Positions 8,230 through 15,292 of a stretch of 64,000 nt of DNA are shown here, piece by piece. A program made the translations under genes and the position numbers. The notes below the pieces were generated by a model. The model was not told the origin of the DNA and made no database searches. It was given only the letters and a program-made list of their open reading frames with translations. Positions within the stretch are counted from its first letter, which is position 1; the number at the start of each line of letters is the position of its first letter. The DNA is from Cyclobacteriaceae bacterium (GTDB taxonomy: Bacteria > Bacteroidota > Bacteroidia > Cytophagales > Cyclobacteriaceae), in the NCBI GenBank assembly GCA_019638255.1, contig JAHBUD010000001.1, forward strand, positions 2,418,001 through 2,482,000, given 5' to 3'.

Positions 8230-8575
8230 TACGAACATTATTCTTTACCTTTTGAAAGGCAGCGATACGCTGGCTAATTTCTTACAGGGAAAAAATCTAC
8301 ACATTTCTTTTATTACTGAATTAGAGCTGATTGGATTTAGGGATATTTCTTCCCGTGAAGAACGAGCGATTGAATCCCTTTTGGCAGAATGCTTTATTGT
8401 TCCGCTAAATACCTCAATCAAAAAGGAGTACATTCAATTGAGGAGAAAGTATTCGCTAAAATTAGCCGATGCAATCATTGCAGCAACAGCAATGGCTATT
8501 GATTTACCTCTATTTACTGCGGATAAGCAATTTGGAAAAATCAAAGACTTAAGTCTCATCCAATTTACTGGGTAA
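8204..8575 (+). CDS. vapC: VapC-like PIN-domain ribonuclease toxin
   Basis: 123 residues, full length for VapC. Acidic residues expected for the Mg-binding PIN active site are present: Asp in IIVDTNIILYLL (about residue 9), Glu in FITELELIGF, Asp in LKLADAIIAATAM and Asp in LFTADKQFGKI. VapC enzymes cut tRNA or rRNA and are neutralised by VapB. The ATG at 8204 lies inside the antitoxin gene, giving a 26-bp overlap that suggests coupling. The pair sits directly after the LuxR gene and is followed by a degraded copy of that gene's 3' end. Confidence 0.88.
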   Translation: MSGNEIIVDTNIILYLLKGSDTLANFLQGKNLHISFITELELIGFRDISSREERAIESLLAECFIVPLNTSIKKEYIQLRRKYSLKLADAIIAATAMAIDLPLFTADKQFGKIKDLSLIQFTG

Positions 8576-8593
8576 TACTATTAACCACTTTAA

Positions 8594-8620
8594 CAGGCAC
8601 GGGACATGGGGTTGGTGTAG
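8594..8620 (+). pseudogene. Remnant of the 3' end of a PAS-LuxR gene
   Basis: CAGGCACGGGACATGGGGTTGGTGTAG codes QARDMGLV-stop, matching the last residues and stop of the intact LuxR gene (NLARDMGLV, ending 7961). Over 25 bases there are only two mismatches. An in-frame stop lies just before it, so only the tail survives. With the 5' remnant at 5931-6005 it brackets the island. Confidence 0.6.
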
Positions 8621-8627
8621 CGCGAGG

Positions 8628-8659
8628 GTAACCATTTTGGTTACTTTTTCGTATATTTG
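8628..8659 (+). promoter_or_regulatory. Palindrome and -7 box upstream of higBA
   Basis: GTAACC-ATTTT-GGTTAC (8628-8644) is a perfect 6-bp inverted repeat. Eight bases later, TATATTTG (8652-8659) matches the Bacteroidota -7 element TAnnTTTG. HigA-type antitoxins autorepress at such sites, so this may be the higBA promoter/operator. The hairpin followed by TTTTT could instead terminate the vapBC transcript. Confidence 0.4.
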
Positions 8660-8752
8660 CTCCATGAAATCGCCATTTAAATGCTTTGCACCCAGCAGTA
8701 TGATAATTTTAAGCGATTCCATGTAACCAGTATAGAAAATAAATATTAGCAC

Positions 8753-9055
8753 ATGAATATTTATAATCGCAGTTCGCTGATTAGTTTTTATAAGCGGCAT
8801 GCCGATTGTAAAGAAACCCTTGAAAAGTGGTACCATGATGTGGGGACGAAAAGCTGGATTAAACCGGCTGATGTCACCCGTGATTTTAACACGGTACGCA
8901 CCCTTAAAAACAACCGGGCTGTTTTTAAAATCAATGGGAATGACTATCGCCTGATTGTAGAAATTAATTACCCGAAAGGTTGGGTGTTTATAAAATTTAT
9001 TGGAACCCATGCTGAGTATGATCAAGTGGATGCAGCAACGGTTGAACTATTTTGA
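8753..9055 (+). CDS. higB: HigB-family mRNA interferase toxin
   Basis: 100 residues, the size of HigB toxins of the RelE fold (PF09907). The typical HigB pattern is visible: RDFNTVRTLKNNRAVFKING, then NDYRLIVEINYPKGWVFIKFIGTHAEYD, where WVFIKFIGTHAEYD with its His and Tyr is the diagnostic C-terminal motif. HigB cleaves mRNA in association with ribosomes. It is the first gene of a toxin-first pair with higA 18 bp downstream. Confidence 0.92.
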   Translation: MNIYNRSSLISFYKRHADCKETLEKWYHDVGTKSWIKPADVTRDFNTVRTLKNNRAVFKINGNDYRLIVEINYPKGWVFIKFIGTHAEYDQVDAATVELF

Positions 9056-9073
9056 AATTTAAATGGACATAGA

Positions 9074-9430
9074 ATGAAATTAAAGGTACTGAAAACAAAA
9101 AAAGATTACCTGACAGCCCTTGCGCGGTTTGAAAAGGTGTTTCAGGCAAAGCCGGGTACAGCAGAGAGCGATGAGGCTGATGTGCTCTCGTTGCTTATAA
9201 AAGATTATGAAGAAAAGCATTATGTAATAGATGCCCCTGATCCCCTGGAAGCCATAAAATACCGGATGGAGCAACAAGGACTAAGTAATCGCGATTTGGC
9301 GAATATACTAGGATTTAAAAGCAGGGTCAGCGATATCTTCAACCGGCAACGAAAGTTGAGTATTTCCATGATCCGGAAGTTACATCGTAATTTGAACATC
9401 CCACTCGAAACATTGGTTAAGGAGTATTAG
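9074..9430 (+). CDS. higA: HigA-family antitoxin (XRE-type helix-turn-helix)
   Basis: 118 residues. The C-terminal half is an XRE helix-turn-helix (EAIKYRMEQQGLSNRDLANI, then FKSRVSDIFNRQRKLSISMI). The N-terminal half is acidic and helical, probably the toxin-contact region. It would bind and neutralise the HigB encoded just upstream and repress the operon. It ends 5 bp before the convergent hydrolase gene. Confidence 0.92.
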   Translation: MKLKVLKTKKDYLTALARFEKVFQAKPGTAESDEADVLSLLIKDYEEKHYVIDAPDPLEAIKYRMEQQGLSNRDLANILGFKSRVSDIFNRQRKLSISMIRKLHRNLNIPLETLVKEY

Positions 9431-9435
9431 TACAT

Positions 9436-10296
9436 TCAATTCAGGGCATCTAAAAACGTTCGCAATGCAGAGCTAAATTCATCCGGTTTCTCCAACATCG
9501 GGAAATGACTGACTTCCGGATGAAACCAAAGTTGGGCGTTGGGCAACTGTTTTTGATAGGCTTCTGTATCTGCCCGGCTGATATAATCATAGCCACCGCT
9601 CATTAGAAGCACCGGACAGGTAATGGTATGCAGCGAGCCTGATCTGTCCCAGTTCACGATAGCTCCGTTAAGATTCGTAAAATCAGGTCCGTTAAAATAG
9701 TAGTTCATAGCACATTCCCGAAAGCCTGCCAGACTTTGTAAAAAGACAGTGGGTAATTCAGTCATCCGGATAACGAAGCTCGGAAACCAATACTGTGCGG
9801 TTAATGCATCGAGTGCATCGCCATCACCTTGTGTTAGCGCAGTTTTTCGTTTTGCAAGGAATTCTTCCGGCAATTCATGTATCCGTTGCTCAATGCCTTG
9901 CTTCAGCATGTTACCGGAAGAAAATGAGTTAATAAGCACAGCACCCAAAGCGTTTGCAGATGGATACTGTATTAAAAATTCCTGCATAACAGCACACGAA
10001 AAAGAGTGCCCGATTAAAACCACTTTGTTGTATCCTTCCAACGCTATTATGGCGTTGAGTTCATCCGCATACCCCTTAATAGACTTATAGAAGGGAGCGT
10101 TTTCATTTCCGATTGTACCGGAAGGAGAGTAGGAGAGAACCGTATACTGTTCGGGTGGCAGGGCTTCGTGAATACCGTTAAGATAATGATGCGTAAGTCC
10201 CGGGCCTCCGGGCATTGCAATCACCAGTGTATTTCCTGAACCAGTCTTTAAACATTGCAGTGTTCGTTCGCCCAAATGTATAACCTGATTTTTCAT
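9436..10296 (-). CDS. Alpha/beta hydrolase (proline iminopeptidase-like)
   Basis: About 286 residues from the ATG at 10296. The frame extends upstream to a GTG at 10383, but that part is low-complexity repeat (GTGVGYEVRGTGFGVR) and is unlikely to be translated. Oxyanion segment MPGGPGLTHHYL, nucleophile elbow GHSFSC, acid Asp in GGYDYISRAD and catalytic His in EVSHFPMLEKP are all visible. The second Gly of the GxSxG elbow is replaced by Ser. Fold and motifs fit the S33 peptidase/esterase group; the substrate cannot be told. It lies downstream of a PAS-LuxR gene on the same strand. Confidence 0.85.
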   Translation of the reverse strand: MKNQVIHLGERTLQCLKTGSGNTLVIAMPGGPGLTHHYLNGIHEALPPEQYTVLSYSPSGTIGNENAPFYKSIKGYADELNAIIALEGYNKVVLIGHSFSCAVMQEFLIQYPSANALGAVLINSFSSGNMLKQGIEQRIHELPEEFLAKRKTALTQGDGDALDALTAQYWFPSFVIRMTELPTVFLQSLAGFRECAMNYYFNGPDFTNLNGAIVNWDRSGSLHTITCPVLLMSGGYDYISRADTEAYQKQLPNAQLWFHPEVSHFPMLEKPDEFSSALRTFLDALN

Positions 10297-10313
10297 AATC
10301 GTTACTTTTAGAA

Positions 10314-10371
10314 CTCGCACCCCGAACCCCGTACCTCGCACCTCGTACCCCACACCCGTACCTCGTACCCC
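10314..10371. repeat. Short low-complexity direct repeats between hydrolase and LuxR genes
   Basis: About five degenerate copies of a 10-12 bp unit resembling CCTCGTACCCC fill the gap between the LuxR stop and the hydrolase ATG. Such G/C-rich microrepeats occur between genes in many Cytophagales genomes. They extend the open frame of the hydrolase but show no sign of being coding. Confidence 0.6.
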
Positions 10372-10373
10372 TT

Positions 10374-11291
10374 TTAAATCCACCCCTCCATCATGGCCAC
10401 CCGAATTAGTTCCGCTGTGTTGCGACAGTTGGTCTTGCTCAGGATGTTCTTCTTATGTGATTTAACTGTGTGCGCGCTGATTTGTAATGATTCTGCAATT
10501 TCTATTTCGGTTTGTCCTTGCGCAATCAGGTAGATGACCTGGGTTTCACGCTCCGTTAGCGGATTGCCATGCGGGCTCGTTTCACCGTTCCATAAAATTT
10601 CGAAATGGGTAGGGCGGTGCACACCAAATACATATTGAATTTTGGTACTGGTTTTATGGGCGCTGATGTCGTTGGAAACCATCATCAGCAAACCGGGTTT
10701 ACCGTGCTCATTCAAGCTTAAGGTATAGGCGTGCTGTAATATTCTGCGGTACTTTCCGTCTTTATGTTTGATGCGGATGTCGTATGAAAAGCGCGCATTG
10801 AGTTTGTCTTCCTCCGGCAAGTTGTTCCATAGCTTTAATACTTTTCGGCTCAGTAAAACTACCTGTAATAAATCCCACGGATGTGTTTTTCGATGCCCAA
10901 ACGTAAGTCCGCCTTTTAGCAACTCCTGGGGTGTGTACCCGATAAGAGTTGTGGTAGCTTCATTGACATACAAATATTGATGCGTAGAGTTATCCAGAAT
11001 GCGTACACCCTGTTCGGCAAACACCTGGAAGCGTTCGAAACGTGGATCTTTCAGGATGTGATCGACTGACTTTTTTTTGATGGTATCGGAAATGTTGGCA
11101 CGGATTACTTCACGGTGTAAGAGTGACACCAAATCTTTGATGGATTTTGCGCCTGTTTTCTTAAGCAGACTCTCTTCAACTTCTTTGGCATGCCCGTTCA
11201 TGGCATATTTCTGCGGGCCACCAAGGAGTGCCTCCATGGCCTGGATTTCCTTTTCGGTGAGTGAGCTGAAGAGGGGGAGTTCATCAACCAT
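10374..11291 (-). CDS. PAS-LuxR family transcriptional regulator with degenerate N-terminal HTH-like region
   Basis: 305 residues. The C-terminus is a canonical LuxR helix-turn-helix (LTERETQVIYLIAQGQTEIE ... ISAHTVKSHKKNILSKTNCR). A central PAS domain spans about residues 95-215 (VRILDNSTHQYLYVNEATTT ... IKHKDGKYRRILQHAYTLSL). The N-terminal 55 residues (LTEKEIQAMEALLGG ... LLKKTGAKSIKDLVSLL) align by eye with a second LuxR-type helix-turn-helix lacking good recognition-helix residues. It resembles the regulator at 7215. Its stop precedes the hydrolase, which may be its target; that is inference. Confidence 0.88.
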   Translation of the reverse strand: MVDELPLFSSLTEKEIQAMEALLGGPQKYAMNGHAKEVEESLLKKTGAKSIKDLVSLLHREVIRANISDTIKKKSVDHILKDPRFERFQVFAEQGVRILDNSTHQYLYVNEATTTLIGYTPQELLKGGLTFGHRKTHPWDLLQVVLLSRKVLKLWNNLPEEDKLNARFSYDIRIKHKDGKYRRILQHAYTLSLNEHGKPGLLMMVSNDISAHKTSTKIQYVFGVHRPTHFEILWNGETSPHGNPLTERETQVIYLIAQGQTEIEIAESLQISAHTVKSHKKNILSKTNCRNTAELIRVAMMEGWI

Positions 11292-11416
11292 CGATCAACA
11301 AATTACTATAAGTTTGTCATTTACTCAAGTTAGATAATGGTTAAAATGCAGAAAACAATGGTAGCCTTATGGCTTTTAAATAACCTTTGACGGGTAGAAA
11401 TGTGCATGCGATTTAT

Positions 11417-11440
11417 GTGGAGTATTATCAGGTACTCCAC
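11417..11440 (-). terminator. Hairpin directly after the ATPase stop codon
   Basis: GTGGAGTA-TTATCAGG-TACTCCAC is a perfect 8-bp inverted repeat starting 1 bp beyond the leftward ATPase stop. It has no strong U tract, so it may be a weak terminator or an mRNA 3' stabiliser. Confidence 0.5.
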
Positions 11441-11441
11441 T

Positions 11442-12638
11442 TCAATAGAGAAACCCAAATAACCATAAAGGTATTTTGTTATCTAATCCGTATTCGATGT
11501 TATCAGCCGCTATAAATGAAGATGTGCTGTTTTGAATTTGTCGTATACCCTTGTCCTTTCCGCCCACTTCAAATGCATACAAATGATCAATTATGAAATC
11601 GGCTTCCTCTGCAAACTCAATTTGATGTGAATTAGTCAGCTGGTTGGCAAAAAAACTTTCTCTTAAGTTTCCAGGATTGGTGTGATCAGGTGCCAGCGCG
11701 TACATCAAGTTAGTGTTTTCAAGGAAAATTTTATTTGGCTTTTGAAGTTTACTGATGCCCTTAGCATCTTTATAAAGGTTATGGGTAAGTTTAATTTCAT
11801 GCAAATAGTTTAAGTAGCGTAGTAATGTTACGCGGTTAAGACCAATCCGTTCACTTATTTTATTGATATTTGGAATAAAGGGGACTGATGTTGAAATGAT
11901 GTACAACAGTTGCTTTAATTTTGGAATATAGGCATGGTCAAAACCTCTTAATGCCGGTAATTCAATCTCCAGCATCATATTGATAACTTCCTCCAGGCGA
12001 GAAAAGTATAGGTTGGGTTGTTCTCTGTAAAATGGATAATACCCGTGCTTGAGATAATCCGAAAAATGCTTCAAGGGCTTTACCTGGGCTGTAATTTCTT
12101 GCGCCAGTTTGGAATGTTTTTGAAGAATTTCCTGAAGTTCAATTTTTTTAAAATTTGTAACCAGTTCAAGATTCAGGTATTCGCGAAAGGACAGTCCCTG
12201 CATCGTGTAAACAATGGCTCTTCGGCTTAAATCGGCACGTGCATTCAAAATTTCCAGCAGGGAGGAGCCTGTAAACACTACGTTGAGATTGGGATAATCG
12301 TCATAAATATTTTTAAGTGATCGACTCCACTCCGGATATTTGTGTACCTCATCAAGAAAGAGGTATTTACCTCCACGTTTAACAAATTGATCTATCAGGT
12401 CCACCAATTTATTTTCACTGAACCAGATGTTATCAAGGCTAATATATAATGTTGAATCTACCTCATGTTGAAGATTCAATTTAATGTACTGAAGCATGAG
12501 TGTTGTTTTGCCAACTCCGCGTGGACCTTTTATTCCAATCAGGCGAGCCTGCCAGTTTATTTCGTCCATCACACCCCGAACAAAGGTTGTGGATGTGAAT
12601 GCTAGTTTTTGCCTGTATTTTTCAAAGAGAGCGTCCAT
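11442..12638 (-). CDS. AAA+ ATPase with DUF4143 C-terminal domain
   Basis: 398 residues, typical length for this family. Walker A GPRGVGKTT is at about residues 38-46, Walker B KYLFLDEVHKYPEWS near residue 92, and sensor motif VVFTGSSLLEIL near 121. A helical/winged region follows (KISERIGLNRVTLLRYLNYL), then the DUF4143-like end (EADFIIDHLYAFEVGGKDKG) that resembles a PD-(D/E)xK nuclease core. These ATPases are widespread, often horizontally acquired, and of unknown cellular function. Two palindromes lie immediately upstream (12645-12693). Confidence 0.88.
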   Translation of the reverse strand: MDALFEKYRQKLAFTSTTFVRGVMDEINWQARLIGIKGPRGVGKTTLMLQYIKLNLQHEVDSTLYISLDNIWFSENKLVDLIDQFVKRGGKYLFLDEVHKYPEWSRSLKNIYDDYPNLNVVFTGSSLLEILNARADLSRRAIVYTMQGLSFREYLNLELVTNFKKIELQEILQKHSKLAQEITAQVKPLKHFSDYLKHGYYPFYREQPNLYFSRLEEVINMMLEIELPALRGFDHAYIPKLKQLLYIISTSVPFIPNINKISERIGLNRVTLLRYLNYLHEIKLTHNLYKDAKGISKLQKPNKIFLENTNLMYALAPDHTNPGNLRESFFANQLTNSHQIEFAEEADFIIDHLYAFEVGGKDKGIRQIQNSTSSFIAADNIEYGLDNKIPLWLFGFLY

Positions 12639-12644
12639 TAATAT

Positions 12645-12693
12645 GTTTATTTAAGTAAACAAAAATAATAAAAACATGTTTATTAAGGTAAAC
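12645..12693. promoter_or_regulatory. Pair of 16-bp palindromes upstream of the ATPase gene
   Basis: GTTTATTTAAGTAAAC (12645-12660) and GTTTATTAAGGTAAAC (12678-12693) share arms GTTTA/GTAAAC, with centres 33 bp apart, about three helical turns. They begin 7 bp upstream of the ATPase ATG (12638). The layout fits a dimeric regulator binding two sites on one DNA face, possibly autoregulation. No adjacent classical repressor gene is present. Confidence 0.5.
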
Positions 12694-12763
12694 ATTATGT
12701 TGCAGTACCTTTTCGGGCATGATAAGAAACATAAAATGCCCACTTTAGTAGTTTTGCACCCCT

Positions 12764-15235
12764 ATGCACTACCCCGTCCAGGAGATAATTCCGGAATTAC
12801 GAGAGAAATTATCGGCAAGTAAAACGGTTATTCTTCAGGCTCCACCGGGTGCGGGTAAGTCTACTGTTGTGCCGCTGGCTTTAATGGAAGAGGACTGGCT
12901 GCGAGGGAAAAAAATTATTATGCTGGAACCCCGCAGGCTTGCCGCACGCTCGGTGGCCATGCGCATGGCTGCATTGCTTGAGGAAGAAGTTGGAGAAAGG
13001 GTTGGATACCGGGTGCGCTTTGAAAACAAAGTAAGCAGTCGTACGCGTATTGAAGTAGTTACCGAAGGCATTCTTACCCGCATGATTCAACGCGATAATG
13101 CTTTGGAAGATGTTGGGCTTGTCATCTTTGATGAATTTCATGAACGAAGTCTCCAGGCTGATCTGGCATTGGCACTTTGTATTCAAACACAACATGTGCT
13201 GCGCGATGACTTACGCATACTGATTATGTCGGCAACATTGGATGGGCAAGCCTTATCAGAGAAACTAACGGCTCCGCTCATTAGCAGTGACGGAAAAAAA
13301 TACCCGGTAGAGGTGCGCTACCTGGGCGATGATAAAGATGGTTATACGTCTGTGTATATGGCACGGACAATCCGAAGAGCGTTGATAGAGGAAAAGGGTG
13401 ATGTGTTGGCATTCTTGCCCGGCACAGGCGAGATCAAACGCACGGTTGATTTGTTGGAGCAGGAAAATTTGCCTGTGATTCTTTTCCCACTGTATGGCGA
13501 TCTGCCATTCAAAAAACAACAGGAAGCTATTTTGCCTGATCCACAGGGCAGACGAAAAGTAGTGCTGGCAACGAGCATCGCAGAGACTTCGCTTACCATT
13601 GAAGGCATTCGCGTAGTCATCGACTCAGGACTTTCACGTGTTCCAAAATTCGATCCACGCAATGGACTAACCCGTTTGGAAACGGTTCGGGTAACTAACG
13701 ATGCAGCCGATCAGCGTACAGGTCGTGCCGGACGTCTTGGTCCAGGTATTTGTTACCGGTTATGGAGTGAAGCCACTCAACGCAATCTTCAGCCAAACCG
13801 TAAACCTGAAATCCTGGAAGCTGATCTTAGCTCTATGGTGCTTGAACTAGCGGCATGGGGCATAACTGATGTTAGTGAGCTGACCTGGATTACACCACCA
13901 CCAATGGGCGCAGTAAGTCAGGCGAAAGAATTGTTGGCTCAATTAGGGGCGCTAGCGGAAGACCATATAACAAAGCATGGAAGGGCCATGGCAGATTTGC
14001 CGACACATCCGCGTATTGCGCATATGCTGGTAAGCCATTCGGGTGAAGCCGCTCTCGCATGCGATGTAGCCGCATTATTGGAGGAACGCGATCCACTGGG
14101 TGCTTCCGGAAGTGCTGATCTTACACTACGGCTGGAAGTCTTACGAAAGTGGCGGAGCAAGGAATTTGTTCAGGGTGATCGGAATGTGTTGGAACGAATT
14201 GAACGTCTGGCGCAGTCGTGGCGGAAATCTTTTTCAATAGCTGTTGATAACAAAACTGTAAGTGATTATGAAGTTGGAAAATTACTGGCTTTGGCGTACC
14301 CTGATCGTATTGCCAAGCGCATCGAGAAACACAGCGAACGGTATAAGTTAATGAATGGTCGTGTAGCCAAACTTCCTTCCCATGACCCATTGATGCATGC
14401 CGAATGGCTTTCGGTGGCGCAACTGGATGCTGGTTCTGGTGAAGGGAAAATATTCATGGCGGCTCCAGTGCACATCGAGGATTTGACCCTTCTTGCCAAA
14501 CCTGTTGAAGAAGTAAGACTGAATAAAGAACGTGGGTCAGTAGAGGGTGTTGAGGAATTGAGAATTGGAAATCTTGTGTTATCGTCTAAACGATTAAGTT
14601 CAGTTCCTGATACTATACGCATTAAAGTTTTTTGTGATGCCATAAATTATGAAGGTATTGACGTGCTGAATTTTCCTGAGTCTGTACAGGAATTGCAAGC
14701 GCGTGTGCGTAGTTTAAAAGTTTGGCGAAAGGATGAAACATGGCCAGATATGTCTGATACGTACTTATCAGACCATGTTCATGACTGGCTTCCGCCTTTT
14801 CTAAACCAGGTCAATTCCCTAGGCGACTTGCAAAAGCTTGATTGGTATTCAATATTAACAACATTGATTCCCTGGGATCTTCAGCGTAAACTCGATGAAC
14901 TTGCACCTTCACGACTAGAGGTGCCAAGTGGTTCAATGATTAAAATACAGTATTCAGATGATGGTCGTGCACCCATAATGGAAGTTCGTTTGCAGGAGTG
15001 TTTTGGATTGCTGGATACACCAACGGTAAATGAAGGGCTTATAAAAATTACCATGCACCTGCTTTCACCCGGTTACAAACCTGTTCAAGTTACACAGGAT
15101 TTGAAAAGTTTCTGGGGAACCACTTATCACGAAATAAAAAAAGAACTCAAAAGACGTTATCCCAAACATTCCTGGCCCGATGATCCGTGGACTGCGAAGG
15201 CGGTGAGGGGAGTAGTAAGACGAAAAGCTCTTTGA
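12764..15235 (+). CDS. hrpB: ATP-dependent helicase HrpB
   Basis: 823 residues, the normal length of HrpB. DEAH-family motifs in order: GAGKST (29-34), EPRRLAARSVAMRMA (motif Ia), DEFH at 123-126 (motif II), SATLDG (motif III), AFLPGTGEI, ATSIAETSLTIEG (motif V) and QRTGRAGR (motif VI). These are followed by the HA2 region and the HrpB-specific C-terminal domain with SFWGTTYHEIKKELKRRYPKHSWPDDP, a signature tail. It is an RNA helicase of uncertain role in bacteria. A -7 element TAGTTTTG at 12749-12756 would place the transcription start at or next to the ATG, giving a nearly leaderless mRNA. Confidence 0.96.
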   Translation: MHYPVQEIIPELREKLSASKTVILQAPPGAGKSTVVPLALMEEDWLRGKKIIMLEPRRLAARSVAMRMAALLEEEVGERVGYRVRFENKVSSRTRIEVVTEGILTRMIQRDNALEDVGLVIFDEFHERSLQADLALALCIQTQHVLRDDLRILIMSATLDGQALSEKLTAPLISSDGKKYPVEVRYLGDDKDGYTSVYMARTIRRALIEEKGDVLAFLPGTGEIKRTVDLLEQENLPVILFPLYGDLPFKKQQEAILPDPQGRRKVVLATSIAETSLTIEGIRVVIDSGLSRVPKFDPRNGLTRLETVRVTNDAADQRTGRAGRLGPGICYRLWSEATQRNLQPNRKPEILEADLSSMVLELAAWGITDVSELTWITPPPMGAVSQAKELLAQLGALAEDHITKHGRAMADLPTHPRIAHMLVSHSGEAALACDVAALLEERDPLGASGSADLTLRLEVLRKWRSKEFVQGDRNVLERIERLAQSWRKSFSIAVDNKTVSDYEVGKLLALAYPDRIAKRIEKHSERYKLMNGRVAKLPSHDPLMHAEWLSVAQLDAGSGEGKIFMAAPVHIEDLTLLAKPVEEVRLNKERGSVEGVEELRIGNLVLSSKRLSSVPDTIRIKVFCDAINYEGIDVLNFPESVQELQARVRSLKVWRKDETWPDMSDTYLSDHVHDWLPPFLNQVNSLGDLQKLDWYSILTTLIPWDLQRKLDELAPSRLEVPSGSMIKIQYSDDGRAPIMEVRLQECFGLLDTPTVNEGLIKITMHLLSPGYKPVQVTQDLKSFWGTTYHEIKKELKRRYPKHSWPDDPWTAKAVRGVVRRKAL

Positions 15236-15250
15236 GTTTGCCGGTTTCCG

Positions 15251-15283
15251 GTTGCCAGTCACTGGTAACAGGAAACTGGCAAC
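15251..15283. terminator. Inverted repeat between convergent hrpB and GH13 genes
   Basis: GTTGCCAGT (15251-15259) and ACTGGCAAC (15275-15283) form a 9-bp perfect stem with a 15-nt loop. It sits in the 57-bp gap between convergent genes and could end both transcripts, although there is no long U tract on the plus strand until 15294. The sequence style also resembles small dispersed repeats. Confidence 0.45.
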
Positions 15284-15292
15284 AGGTGACTA

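Noticed and set aside
8549..9025. A 158-codon minus-strand open frame over higB
   Set aside because: HigB on the plus strand has diagnostic motifs; the antisense frame has none and crosses the promoter region.
10296..10383. Upstream extension of the hydrolase to a GTG start
   Set aside because: The added residues come from low-complexity DNA repeats and carry no signal peptide or family similarity.
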